A DNA stretch of 51,966 nt from Actinomadura kijaniata NBRC 14229 (GTDB lineage: Bacteria > Actinomycetota > Actinomycetes > Streptosporangiales > Streptosporangiaceae): contig NZ_BCQR01000080.1 of NCBI RefSeq assembly GCF_001552175.1, positions 1 through 51,966 of the forward strand. The letters are read 5' to 3'. Both the position numbers and the translations under genes were made by a program. How positions within the stretch are numbered: position 1 is the first letter of the stretch; the number at the start of each line of letters is the position of its first letter. This document shows, piece after piece, positions 7,623-15,703 of this stretch. The notes beneath the pieces were generated by a model, which worked only from the letters and a program-made list of their open reading frames with translations, did not search any database and was not told the DNA's origin.

Positions 7623-8858
7623 TTAGTGGCCCTGCGCGGCGCGTTCGGAGCGGATGCGGGTGACCACGTCGCCCGCCGCCGTCCGGATGGCCTCCAGCTC
7701 CTGGAGGTAGGCCCAGTAGTCCGGGTGCGGGCCGGTCAGCCGCCGCGGGGCGTGTTCCAGGCGTTCCACCAGGGCGTCGAGCGCGCGGGCGTGGTGGGGC
7801 GCCGCGCCGCCCGGCTGGATCACCGCCAGGCGCTGGGCGTCGCGGATGGCGAAGCGCGCCGCCTCGGCGGGCTTCTCCGGGTCCTCCCGCACCGCCTTCA
7901 GCTCGGTGACCCGGCCCGTCACCCGCGAGGCGCGGCGGTCGGCGGCGTTCAGCTCGGTGCGGGCCGCCGTCAGCGCGAGCTGCGCGTCCTTCCACTCGGT
8001 GCGGGCGATGTGCGCCGACGCCTCGTTGAGGCGTTCGCGGGCGCGCTCCACCCCGGCCTCGATCGCCTCGGGCGCGCCCTTGAGGTCCTGCCAGCACGCC
8101 TGCGAGTAGTCGCGCAGCAGCGTCTTCATCGCGTCGCGGACGGAGGCGACCCGCCCGGCGACGGCGTCGGCGCGGGTGCGGACCGACGCCAGCGAGTTGC
8201 GGGTCTTCTGCGCGAGCCGCGGCAGTTCGGCGGCGGCCTCGCGGGCGCGGTCGGCGGTCCGCCGGGCCTCCTCGGCCTGCTCCAGCGCGCCGTTCAGCCC
8301 GAGACCGCCGAGCCCCTGCGACGACAGCACCGCCAGCGCCCGCCGCGCCCGCTCCAGCTCCGCCTCGGGATCGGAGGCGTCCATGCCCGCCGCGCGCGCC
8401 TCCGCCACGACGGCCTCGGCGGCGGCCACCGCCTCCCGGGCCGCCGCGAGCCGCGGCGGTAGCTGGTCCAGCGCCGCCTCCAGCCGCGCCATCTGCGGCG
8501 CGAGGCGTTCGGCGAAGCGGTTGAGGTCGCCGGTGACCCTCCTCAGGCGGTCGGCGACGCCGAGCAGCGCGCGCCGCGCGGACTCGTACTCGTGCGGCGG
8601 GCGGTCCGGGTCGTCCAGCGGGTGGGCGTCCAGCAGGCCGATGTACTCCACCGAGGCGGCGTTGGCGGTCTCGTCGAGCCGGTCCATCTCGCGGCGCGCC
8701 GGTTCGGCCGCGGCGGCGTCGAGGTCGGCGAACAACGTCACCCTGCCGCGCACGAACTTCTGCGCGCGGTCCATCTCGTAGAAGGCCTCCGCGGCGGCGT
8801 CCCTGGCCGCGACCGCGGCCTCCGATCCCCTACGCCGCTGGTCGCCCGCTCCCCGCAA
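7623..8858 (-). CDS. Long coiled-coil protein divergent from the terD genes
   Basis: About 411 aa, rich in Ala, Arg and Glu with long heptad-like stretches and no transmembrane helix, so probably a cytoplasmic helical or filament-like protein. I chose the TTG at 8858 because AAGGGAG lies six bases upstream and the Pro-rich extension reading back to 9050 would run over the terD promoter and ribosome site; a GTG at 8912 is another option. It is divergent from terD1, sharing a 194-bp region. I recognise no catalytic motif. A role with the Ter proteins is inferred from position only. Confidence 0.6.
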   Translation of the reverse strand: MRGAGDQRRRGSEAAVAARDAAAEAFYEMDRAQKFVRGRVTLFADLDAAAAEPARREMDRLDETANAASVEYIGLLDAHPLDDPDRPPHEYESARRALLGVADRLRRVTGDLNRFAERLAPQMARLEAALDQLPPRLAAAREAVAAAEAVVAEARAAGMDASDPEAELERARRALAVLSSQGLGGLGLNGALEQAEEARRTADRAREAAAELPRLAQKTRNSLASVRTRADAVAGRVASVRDAMKTLLRDYSQACWQDLKGAPEAIEAGVERARERLNEASAHIARTEWKDAQLALTAARTELNAADRRASRVTGRVTELKAVREDPEKPAEAARFAIRDAQRLAVIQPGGAAPHHARALDALVERLEHAPRRLTGPHPDYWAYLQELEAIRTAAGDVVTRIRSERAAQGH

Positions 8859-8970
8859 CGCTGTCTCCCTTCGCCTTCCCCAAGTCTCCCCCAGAACGGG
8901 CGGTGTGTTCACCGCCGGTGGCGCATGGCGGTCATGAGACGGCTGTGGCACCGGGGGGACCTGGCCAGGA

Positions 8971-8996
8971 GGAACGGATACCATCGCAACTGCGTC
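8971..8996 (+). promoter_or_regulatory. Candidate ECF-sigma promoter upstream of terD
   Basis: GGAAC (8971-8975), 17 bases, CGTC (8993-8996) resembles the -35/-10 pair of stress-type ECF sigma factors. Transcription would start near 9003, about 50 bases before the terD ATG, with GGAGGGG as ribosome site at 9041-9047. The match is to a loose consensus and is unproven. Confidence 0.4.
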
Positions 8997-9052
8997 GGTA
9001 TAGCCGGACCACGGCCTTCGGCCGACCGCGAAACGATCTTGGAGGGGCACTG

Positions 9053-9628
9053 ATGGGTGTCAGTCTCAGCAAGGGCGGCAACGTCTCGCTCACCAAGCAG
9101 GCGCCGGGACTGACGTCGGTCAGCGTCGGGCTCGGCTGGGACCTGCGGACCACCACCGGGACGGACTTCGACCTGGACGCCTCGGCGCTGGTGCTGGACG
9201 CCTCCGGAAAGATCATCACTGACCAGCACTTCGTGTTCTTCAACAACCTGCGCACCCCCGACGGCGCGGTGGTGCACACCGGGGACAACAAGACCGGCGC
9301 GGGCGAGGGCGACGACGAGCAGATCACCGTGAACTTCGGCGCGATGCCCGACGCCGCCGAGCGCGTCGCGTTCGCCGTGTCGGTCTACGAGGCCGACGCG
9401 CGCGGCCAGAACTTCGGGCAGGTCCGCAACGCCTACATCCGCGTCGTCAACGAGGCCGACGGCACCGAGATGGCCCGCTACGACCTGACCGAGGACGCCT
9501 CGACGGAGACCGCGATGGTGTTCGGCGAGCTCTACCGCAACGGCTCCGAGTGGAAGTTCCGCGCGGTGGGCCAGGGGTACGCCTCGGGCCTGGCCGGCAT
9601 CGCCATGGACTTCGGTGTCAACATCTGA
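9053..9628 (+). CDS. terD: TerD family stress/tellurium resistance protein (copy 1)
   Basis: 191 aa, cytoplasmic. TerD proteins bind calcium and belong to Ter stress systems linked to tellurite, oxidative and phage challenge; the exact biochemical role is unsettled. The start MGVSLSKGGNVSLTK, the acidic DFDLDASALVL, HTGDNKTGAGEGDDE and the end GQGYASGLAGIAMDFGVNI are typical. ATG at 9053 with GGAGGGG just upstream; the frame stays open further back but that part is not Ter-like. The next terD copy follows 52 bases later and is closely similar, so this is a tandem duplication. Confidence 0.95.
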   Translation: MGVSLSKGGNVSLTKQAPGLTSVSVGLGWDLRTTTGTDFDLDASALVLDASGKIITDQHFVFFNNLRTPDGAVVHTGDNKTGAGEGDDEQITVNFGAMPDAAERVAFAVSVYEADARGQNFGQVRNAYIRVVNEADGTEMARYDLTEDASTETAMVFGELYRNGSEWKFRAVGQGYASGLAGIAMDFGVNI

Positions 9629-9680
9629 GACATCCGGGACACCTGCGCTTCAACCGCCACCTACCGGGAAGAGGACGATC

Positions 9681-10259
9681 ATGGGAGTTTCGCTGGCCAA
9701 GGGCGGCAACGTCTCGCTGACGAAGGCGGCCCCGAACCTGACCGCCGTCTCGGTGGGTCTGGGATGGGACGTCCGGGCGACGACCGGGGCCGACTTCGAC
9801 CTGGACGCCTCGGCGCTGATGCTCGGCGGCGGGGGCAAGGTACTCTCCGACCAGCACTTCGTGTTCTTCAACAACCTCAAGAGCCCCGACGGCTCGGTCG
9901 AGCACACCGGCGACAACCTCACCGGTGAGGGCGAGGGCGACGACGAGGTCATCAACGTCGACCTCAGCCGCGTCCCGCCGGAGTGCGACCGCATCGTCTT
10001 CCCGGTCTCGATCTACGACGCGGAGTCGCGGGCGCAGAACTTCGGGCAGGTCCGCAACGCCTTCATCCGCATCGTCAACCGGGCCGACGACAACGAGCTG
10101 GCCCGGTTCGACCTGACCGAGGACGCCTCCACCGAGACCGCCATGGTCTTCGGGGAGCTGTACCGGCACGGCGGGGAGTGGAAGTTCCGGGCCGTCGGCC
10201 AGGGCTACGCCTCGGGCCTGGCCGGCATCGCCATGGACTTCGGCGTGAACGTCGGCTGA
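9681..10259 (+). CDS. terD: TerD family stress/tellurium resistance protein (copy 2)
   Basis: 192 aa. Nearly the same protein as its upstream neighbour: MGVSLAKGGNVSLTKAAPN, DFDLDASALMLG, HTGDNLTGEGEGDDEV, and the identical ending GQGYASGLAGIAMDFGVN. The acidic calcium-binding positions are kept. The ATG at 9681 follows GAAGAGGA. The second copy has the fully canonical GEGEGDDE motif, where copy 1 has GAGEGDDE, so calcium affinity may differ. The TerC-like gene begins 31 bases later on the same strand. Confidence 0.95.
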   Translation: MGVSLAKGGNVSLTKAAPNLTAVSVGLGWDVRATTGADFDLDASALMLGGGGKVLSDQHFVFFNNLKSPDGSVEHTGDNLTGEGEGDDEVINVDLSRVPPECDRIVFPVSIYDAESRAQNFGQVRNAFIRIVNRADDNELARFDLTEDASTETAMVFGELYRHGGEWKFRAVGQGYASGLAGIAMDFGVNVG

Positions 10260-10290
10260 CGCCGACCGCGCCCAGAGCAGAGATAGCAGA

Positions 10291-11397
10291 ATGATTCTTC
10301 GCACCTTCGGGTGGTCCTTCGCCGTCACGGCCGCCGGTCTGGTCGCCGCCTTCGTCTATGACCAGGGAACCGGCCTCGCGCTGGTGACCGTGCTGGCCAT
10401 CCTCGAGATCTCACTGTCGTTCGACAACGCCGTGGTGAACGCCAAGGTGTTGGACCGCATGAGCCCGTTCTGGCAGAAGATCTTCCTCACGATCGGCATC
10501 GCCATCGCGGTGTTCGGCATGCGGTTGGTCTTCCCGCTGGTCATCGTGGCGCTCACGGCCAAACTGGGTCCCATCGAGGCCTTCGACCTGGCGCTCCGGG
10601 ACGAGAAGGCCTACGAGACGGCCATGAACGCCGCCTATCCGACGATCGCGGCGTTCGGCGGCATGTTCCTGCTGATGCTGTTCCTGGACTTCGTGTTCGA
10701 GGAGCGCGACGTCCACTGGCTGACCTGGCTGGAACGCCCGCTGGCCAAGATCGGCAAGCTCGACCAGCTCTCGGTCGTCATCGCCGGCGGCGCGCTGGCG
10801 GTGGCGGCCAGCCTGTGGGCCAAGGACCCCGGCGAGGTGATGATCGCCGGCGTGCTCGGCATGATCACCTACATCCTGGTCAACGGGCTGGGCGAGCTGT
10901 TCGCCGAGGCGGGACTGGACGACGACGAGGACGAGGACGAGGGCGAGGAGAAGGAGAGGGCGCGCGGCGGCGGGCCGAGCCCGCTGGCCCTGGCCACCGG
11001 CAAGGCGGGCTTCTTCCTGTTCCTCTACCTGGAGGTGCTGGACGCCTCGTTCTCCTTCGACGGCGTCATCGGCGCGTTCGCGATCAGCACCGACCCGATC
11101 GTGATCGCCCTGGGCCTCGGCATCGGCGCGATGTACATCCGGTCGCTGACGGTGTTCCTGGTCCGCAAGGGGACCCTGCACGAGTACGTCTACCTGGAGC
11201 ACGGCGCGCACTGGGCGATCGGCGGGCTGGCGGTCTGCATGCTGATCGGCATCGGGCACCACGTGCCCGAGTGGATCACCGGTGGGCTGGGCGCGGGCCT
11301 GATCATCGCGGCGTTCGTCTCCTCGGTGGTCCGCAACCGCAACGAGGGCGAGGCGGACGCCCCCAAGGACAAGCAACTCCATTCCACGGGCGTGTGA
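10291..11397 (+). CDS. DUF475 / TerC-like integral membrane protein
   Basis: 368 aa with about eight to nine hydrophobic segments. It belongs to the DUF475 branch of TerC-like proteins: the repeated motifs ILEISLSFDNAVVNAKVL (residues about 33-50) and YLEVLDASFSFDGVIGAFA (about 246-264) place acidic residues within the membrane, as in TerC-type metal-ion exporters. Between them lies a cytoplasmic loop with a dense acidic run, GLDDDEDEDEGEEKE (about 208-222), a possible cation-binding site. It is embedded between terD genes, which supports a Ter membrane module, probably moving or sensing a metal ion. Confidence 0.9.
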   Translation: MILRTFGWSFAVTAAGLVAAFVYDQGTGLALVTVLAILEISLSFDNAVVNAKVLDRMSPFWQKIFLTIGIAIAVFGMRLVFPLVIVALTAKLGPIEAFDLALRDEKAYETAMNAAYPTIAAFGGMFLLMLFLDFVFEERDVHWLTWLERPLAKIGKLDQLSVVIAGGALAVAASLWAKDPGEVMIAGVLGMITYILVNGLGELFAEAGLDDDEDEDEGEEKERARGGGPSPLALATGKAGFFLFLYLEVLDASFSFDGVIGAFAISTDPIVIALGLGIGAMYIRSLTVFLVRKGTLHEYVYLEHGAHWAIGGLAVCMLIGIGHHVPEWITGGLGAGLIIAAFVSSVVRNRNEGEADAPKDKQLHSTGV

Positions 11398-11418
11398 GCC
11401 CGACCCCACGAGGAGACG

Positions 11419-12000
11419 ATGATGTCGGTCTCGCTGAAGAAGGGTGAGCGGGTATCGCTCACCAAACCGGGTGGCGGCACCCTGTCCCGGGTCCGGATGG
11501 GCCTGGGCTGGGACGCGATCACCAAGAAGGGCCTGTTCGGGCGCAAGACGGCCCAGTCCATCGACCTGGACGCCTCCTGCCTGCTGTTCGACGCCGGGCG
11601 CAACCTCGTCGACGCGGTGTGGTTCCGGCAGCTGCGCAGCAAGGACGGGTCGGTCCAGCACACCGGCGACAACCTCACCGGTGAGGGCGAGGGGGACGAC
11701 GAGGTCGTCAACGTGGACCTGACGAAGGTCCCGGCCAACGTCACCCAGCTCGTGTTCACCGTGAACTCGTTCACCGGGCAGGACTTCTCGCAGATCGAGA
11801 ACGCGTTCTGCCGCCTGGTGGACGAGGGGACCGGCCAGGAGATCGCGCGCTACGAGCTGACCGGCTCCGGGCGGCACAACGCGCAGATCATGGCGAAGGT
11901 GTCGCGGGACGGCGCCGGCTGGTCGATGACCGCGATCGGCGCGATCGCCAACGGCCGCACGTTCCAGGACCTGCTGCCGGAGGTCTCGGCCCACCTGTGA
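11419..12000 (+). CDS. TerD family protein, divergent (TerZ-like) paralogue
   Basis: 193 aa. It shares MSVSLKKGERVSLTK, IDLDASCLLFD and HTGDNLTGEGEGDDEV with TerD, so the calcium site is intact, but it carries an insert KKGLFGRKTAQS before the acidic strand and a different C-terminus without GQGYASGLAGIAMDFG. That pattern fits the TerZ/TerF-like branch. It starts 21 bases after the DUF475 stop behind GAGGAG, so terD-terD-DUF475-terZ-like look like one transcript ended by the terminator at 12040. Confidence 0.9.
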   Translation: MMSVSLKKGERVSLTKPGGGTLSRVRMGLGWDAITKKGLFGRKTAQSIDLDASCLLFDAGRNLVDAVWFRQLRSKDGSVQHTGDNLTGEGEGDDEVVNVDLTKVPANVTQLVFTVNSFTGQDFSQIENAFCRLVDEGTGQEIARYELTGSGRHNAQIMAKVSRDGAGWSMTAIGAIANGRTFQDLLPEVSAHL

Positions 12001-12039
12001 CCTTCGGCCCACCCACGACGCCGGACACCGGCGGAACGG

Positions 12040-12077
12040 CGCCGGCGGGCATCATCCGATGCCCGCCGGCGTTTTCT
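12040..12077 (+). terminator. Intrinsic terminator closing the terD-DUF475 transcript
   Basis: A perfect 14-bp stem (12040-12053 with 12058-12071, loop ATCC) is followed by TTTTCTT. This is the clearest Rho-independent terminator in the window. It separates the TerD genes from the metabolite-synthesis genes. Confidence 0.9.
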
Positions 12078-12150
12078 TGTATGACCGAATCTTGGCTTTG
12101 TGGTGCATACCCTGGAGCTGGATCAGGGCGTCAGGGAGGACAGGCCAGGA

Positions 12151-13338
12151 ATGCGGCACTTTGACCACATCGATCCCGCGCTCCGCAAACGCCTGTTCTT
12201 CCGGCAGCCCCGCGCCTTCACCCGCCGGGACGACCCCGGGGTCCTCGCGGTGGCGCTCGGCGCGACCCTCTACAGCCCCGCCACCCGCCCGGCGCTGGCC
12301 GACGACATCGCCAAGGCCGCCCGCCGGGGCGTGCGCAGCATGGTGGTGTGCCTGGAGGACGCGATCGCCGACGCCGACCTCGCCTTCGCCGAGGCCAACA
12401 CCGTCGCCCAGCTGCGGCTGCTGCACGACCGGGAGGCCGGCGACCCCGACGACGGCGCGCCGCTGCTGTTCCTGCGGATCCGCGCGCCCGGGCAGATCGG
12501 CGACCTGGCCGCCCGGCTCGGCCCCGCCCTGGACGTGGTCACCGGGTTCGTGCTGCCGAAGTTCACCGCCCGCGCCGGCGGGACGTTCCTGGAGGCGCTG
12601 CGGGACACCGCCGAGGCCACCGGGCGGCGGCTGCTGGCGATGCCGGTGATCGAGTCGCGCGAGGCGGTGTACGCCGAGACCCGCGCCGAGATGCTCGCCG
12701 ACGTCGCGCGGCTGCTGGACAAGCACCGCGAGCAGGTCCTCGCCGTGCGGCTGGGCGCCACCGACCTGTCGTCGGCCTACGGGCTGCGCCGCCCCCCGGA
12801 CCTGACGATCTACGACATCGGGCAGGTCGCGGGCGCGATCCACGACGTGGTCAACGTGCTGGGCCGCGCCGACGGCACCGGCTTCGTGATCACCGGGCCG
12901 GTGTGGGAGTACTTCTCGGCCGGGGAGCGGATGTTCAAGCCGCAGCTGCGGCAGACGCCGTTCGAGGCGCTGCAGGCCGCGCCGCTGCGCCAGCGGATCA
13001 TCACCTCCGACCTGGACGGCCTGATCCGCGAGGTCCATCTGGACAAGGCCAACGGCCTCACCGGCAAGACCGTCATCCACCCCTCGCACGTGGCGGCCGT
13101 CCACGCCCTGTCGGTCGTGACGCACGAGGAGTACAGCGACGCCTCCGACATCCTCTGCGTCGCCGGGGGAGGCGCGATGGCCAGCGCCTACGCCAACAAG
13201 ATGAACGAGGCCAAGCCGCACCGCGCCTGGGCCGAACGCCTGATGACGCGCGCGCGGGTGTTCGGCGTGGCGGCCGAGGGAGTGACGTTCGTGGAGCTGC
13301 TGGAGGCGGCCGACCCGCAGTGGGCGGGGGCCCGATGA
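12151..13338 (+). CDS. HpcH/HpaI (CitE-like) aldolase/lyase of the Ter biosynthetic module
   Basis: 395 aa from the ATG at 12151, with GGGAGGA upstream. It is a CitE/HpcH-type TIM-barrel lyase: the metal-binding strand MVVCLEDAIADADLA, the arginine-bearing LFLRIRAPG, FVLPKF, a later MPVIES and LGATDLSS. Such enzymes cleave or form C-C bonds next to acyl or keto groups. In Ter loci a CitE-like enzyme recurs together with two PRTases and a HAD enzyme, exactly the set found here. Its stop overlaps the next start (ATGA). The actual substrate is unknown. Confidence 0.88.
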   Translation: MRHFDHIDPALRKRLFFRQPRAFTRRDDPGVLAVALGATLYSPATRPALADDIAKAARRGVRSMVVCLEDAIADADLAFAEANTVAQLRLLHDREAGDPDDGAPLLFLRIRAPGQIGDLAARLGPALDVVTGFVLPKFTARAGGTFLEALRDTAEATGRRLLAMPVIESREAVYAETRAEMLADVARLLDKHREQVLAVRLGATDLSSAYGLRRPPDLTIYDIGQVAGAIHDVVNVLGRADGTGFVITGPVWEYFSAGERMFKPQLRQTPFEALQAAPLRQRIITSDLDGLIREVHLDKANGLTGKTVIHPSHVAAVHALSVVTHEEYSDASDILCVAGGGAMASAYANKMNEAKPHRAWAERLMTRARVFGVAAEGVTFVELLEAADPQWAGAR

Positions 13339-14582
13339 CCTGGACGGGGGAGTGGGTCGAGGCCCGGCTCGGCGTCCGCCCCGTGGGTGAGGGCCTGCGC
13401 GACCTGGTGGGTTTGGCGGTCCGCCGCAACCCCCGGCGTGCCCATCTGCTGGTCTCGGCGGTGCTGGGCAAGCACGTCCCCACCGATCCCGCCCTGGTGT
13501 ACGGCTCGGGTCTGCGGCTGGGCGGACTGGTCCGGGACCTGACCGGCGAGGACGCGCTGGTCGTCGGCTACGCCGAGACCGCCACGGCGCTGGGGCACGC
13601 GGTGGCCGACGCGCTGGGCGGGGCCTACTACCTGCACTCGACGCGGCGGCCCGTGCCCGGCTTCGCGACCTACGGCGGCTTCGAGGAGGAGCACAGCCAC
13701 GCCACCAGCCACCTGCTGCTGCCCTCCGATCCGGCCGAGCTGGACCGGGACGCGCCCCTGGTCCTGGTGGACGACGAGCTGTCCACGGGCCGCACGGTCC
13801 TCAACACGATCCGCGCCCTGCACGCCGTCCGCCCGCGCGCTCGCTACGTGGTGGCGGCCCTGGTGGACCTGCGCGACGGCGCGTCCCGGGCCGCGACCCG
13901 CACCCTGGCCGGCGAGCTGGGCACGCGCATCGACACCGTCGCCCTGGCCACGGGCCGCGTCGAGCTGCCGGACGACATTCTGGAGGCGGGCCGGGCGCTG
14001 GTGGCCGAGGTGGAACGCCATTCCGCCGACCCCGTGCGCACCGGCGCGTTCCCGGTGACGCGCGTCGACCTCGCCTGGCCGGAGGGGCTGCCCGACGGCG
14101 GCAGGCACGGGTTCCTGCCCGAGCACCGGCTCCGGCTGGAGAAGGAGCTGCCCGGCATGGCCGGGCGCCTGGCCGCCTCGCTCCCCGGCGGCGCCGCCCG
14201 CGTGCTGGTGCTCGGCTTCGAGGAGCTGATGTACGTCCCGCTGCGGCTGGCCGGGGCCGTGGCGGAGCTGCTGCCCGGCGCCGACGTCCGGTACTCCACC
14301 ACCACGCGGTCGCCGGTGCTCGCCGTGGACGACCCCGGCTACGCCATCCGCACCCGGCTCGTGTTCCCCGCGCACGACGACCCCGCCGACGGGCCGGGGG
14401 AGCGGTACGCCTACAACGTCGATCCCGGCCGCGACCCCGCCCGCGCGTTCGACGCGATCGTGCTGGTCGTCGACGACGTGGGCGACACCCCGGCCCTCGC
14501 GGACGGGCTGCTGGCCCGGCTGCGCGCCCTCGCCCCCGTGACCCTGGCGGCGGTCCCCGCCCGCCGGAAGGAGAGTCTGTGA
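13335..14582 (+). CDS. Phosphoribosyltransferase with C-terminal TRSP domain (Ter module)
   Basis: 415 aa. The N-terminal half is a PRTase with the PRPP-binding loop LVLVDDELSTGRTVLNTI around residues 140-157 and an upstream VVGYAETATALGH strand. The C-terminal third carries the TTRSPV tetrapeptide motif (about 323-328) for which the TRSP domain is named, preceded by VLGFEELMYVPLRLA. Such proteins occur in Ter loci and are predicted to build a nucleoside-like compound from PRPP. It is coupled by four-base overlaps to the lyase before it and the second PRTase after it. Confidence 0.88.
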   Translation: MTWTGEWVEARLGVRPVGEGLRDLVGLAVRRNPRRAHLLVSAVLGKHVPTDPALVYGSGLRLGGLVRDLTGEDALVVGYAETATALGHAVADALGGAYYLHSTRRPVPGFATYGGFEEEHSHATSHLLLPSDPAELDRDAPLVLVDDELSTGRTVLNTIRALHAVRPRARYVVAALVDLRDGASRAATRTLAGELGTRIDTVALATGRVELPDDILEAGRALVAEVERHSADPVRTGAFPVTRVDLAWPEGLPDGGRHGFLPEHRLRLEKELPGMAGRLAASLPGGAARVLVLGFEELMYVPLRLAGAVAELLPGADVRYSTTTRSPVLAVDDPGYAIRTRLVFPAHDDPADGPGERYAYNVDPGRDPARAFDAIVLVVDDVGDTPALADGLLARLRALAPVTLAAVPARRKESL

Positions 14583-15703
14583 CCCCGTTGTACGGGCCGC
14601 GGTTCGGCAGCTACCCCGCCGAGGACGTGACCTGGCTGCTGAAGGACCTGTCGGACGTCCGGCTGGAGGCGCCCGCCGAGGAACGCGAGGCCGCCGTCCA
14701 GTCCGGGCGCGCCCACTACGCCGAGTCGCTGCCGATCGAGTACCAGCCCGGCCCCGCCTACCTGCGGCTCTTCCACCAGGCGCTGGAGGCGTCGGCCGAA
14801 CGCGTCGCCCACGCCGTCGGCCTGGTCACCGAGCTGGTCCTGCGGGAGCGCGGACCCGACGCCGTCCTGGTCTCCCTGGCCCGCGCCGGAACGCCGGTCG
14901 GCGTGCTGATGCGCCGCTGGGCCCGGTTCGCGCACGGCCTCGACCTGCCGCACTACGCCGTCAGCATCGTGCGCGACCGGGGCATCGACCGCAACGCGCT
15001 GCGCTACCTGGCCGCCCGCCACGACCCCGCGCGGGTGATGTTCGTGGACGGCTGGACCGGCAAGGGCGCGATCACCAGGGAGCTGGCGGCCGCCCTGGAG
15101 GAGCACGCCGCGGAGGCGCTGTTCCCCGGCGACCTGGCGGTGCTGGCCGACCCGGGCCGCTGCACCCCGCTGCACGGCACCCGCGACGACTTCCTCATCC
15201 CCTCGGCCGCGCTGAACTCCACCGTGTCCGGGCTGGTCAGCCGTACCGTCCTGAACGACGACCTCATCGGCCCCGGCGACTTCCACGGCGCGAAGTTCTA
15301 CCGGGAGCTGGCCGGCGCGGACGTGTCGGCGGTGTTCCTGGACGCGGTGGCGGCGTGGTTCCCCAACATCGCCGACCGCGTCGCCAAGGACGCCTCCGAC
15401 CTGCACGCCTCCGACCGCGCCCCCGACTGGTCGGGCTGGGAGGCGGTGCGCCGCGTCGCCGCCGAGCACGGCGTCGACGACCTCAACAAGGTCAAGCCGG
15501 GCGTGGGGGAGACCACGCGGGTGCTGCTGCGGCGCGTCCCGTGGAAGGTGCTGGCCCGCACCGACGTCGGCGACGACCTCGCCCACATCCGCCTGCTGGC
15601 CGCCGAACGCGACGTGCCCGTCGTCGACGTCCCGCCGGACGCGTTCCCCTACGCCTGCATGGGCCTGGTCCACCCCGACTTCGCGCGGGGGGCCGTCCAG
15701 TGA
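14579..15703 (+). CDS. StiP-like phosphoribosyltransferase with PELOTA-like RNA-binding domain
   Basis: 374 aa, GTG start in a GTGA overlap. It begins with the conserved FGSYPAEDVTWLLKDLSDV of the StiP family (PF11202; many database entries say cysteine protease StiP, but sequence analysis groups it with PRTases). A PRPP-type loop VMFVDGWTGKGAI lies at about 152-164. The last 60 residues (KVLARTDVGDDLAHIRLLAAE and so on) resemble the PELOTA/L7Ae-like RNA-binding domain fused to this family. Together with the TRSP gene this gives the paired PRTases of the Ter metabolite module. Confidence 0.85.
   Translation: MTPLYGPRFGSYPAEDVTWLLKDLSDVRLEAPAEEREAAVQSGRAHYAESLPIEYQPGPAYLRLFHQALEASAERVAHAVGLVTELVLRERGPDAVLVSLARAGTPVGVLMRRWARFAHGLDLPHYAVSIVRDRGIDRNALRYLAARHDPARVMFVDGWTGKGAITRELAAALEEHAAEALFPGDLAVLADPGRCTPLHGTRDDFLIPSAALNSTVSGLVSRTVLNDDLIGPGDFHGAKFYRELAGADVSAVFLDAVAAWFPNIADRVAKDASDLHASDRAPDWSGWEAVRRVAAEHGVDDLNKVKPGVGETTRVLLRRVPWKVLARTDVGDDLAHIRLLAAERDVPVVDVPPDAFPYACMGLVHPDFARGAVQ

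Noticed and set aside
8859..9050. Extension of the coiled-coil gene up to 9050
   Set aside because: It would cover the terD promoter and ribosome site and codes for a Pro-rich stretch without similarity to the rest; the TTG at 8858 has a good ribosome site.
12052..13221. Minus-strand 389-codon frame opposite the CitE-like gene
   Set aside because: No start signal or motif; the plus-strand lyase is clearly real there.
14579..15703. Cysteine protease function for the StiP-like gene
   Set aside because: No Cys-His protease dyad pattern is evident; a PRPP-loop-like VDGWTGKG and the partner genes fit a PRTase better.
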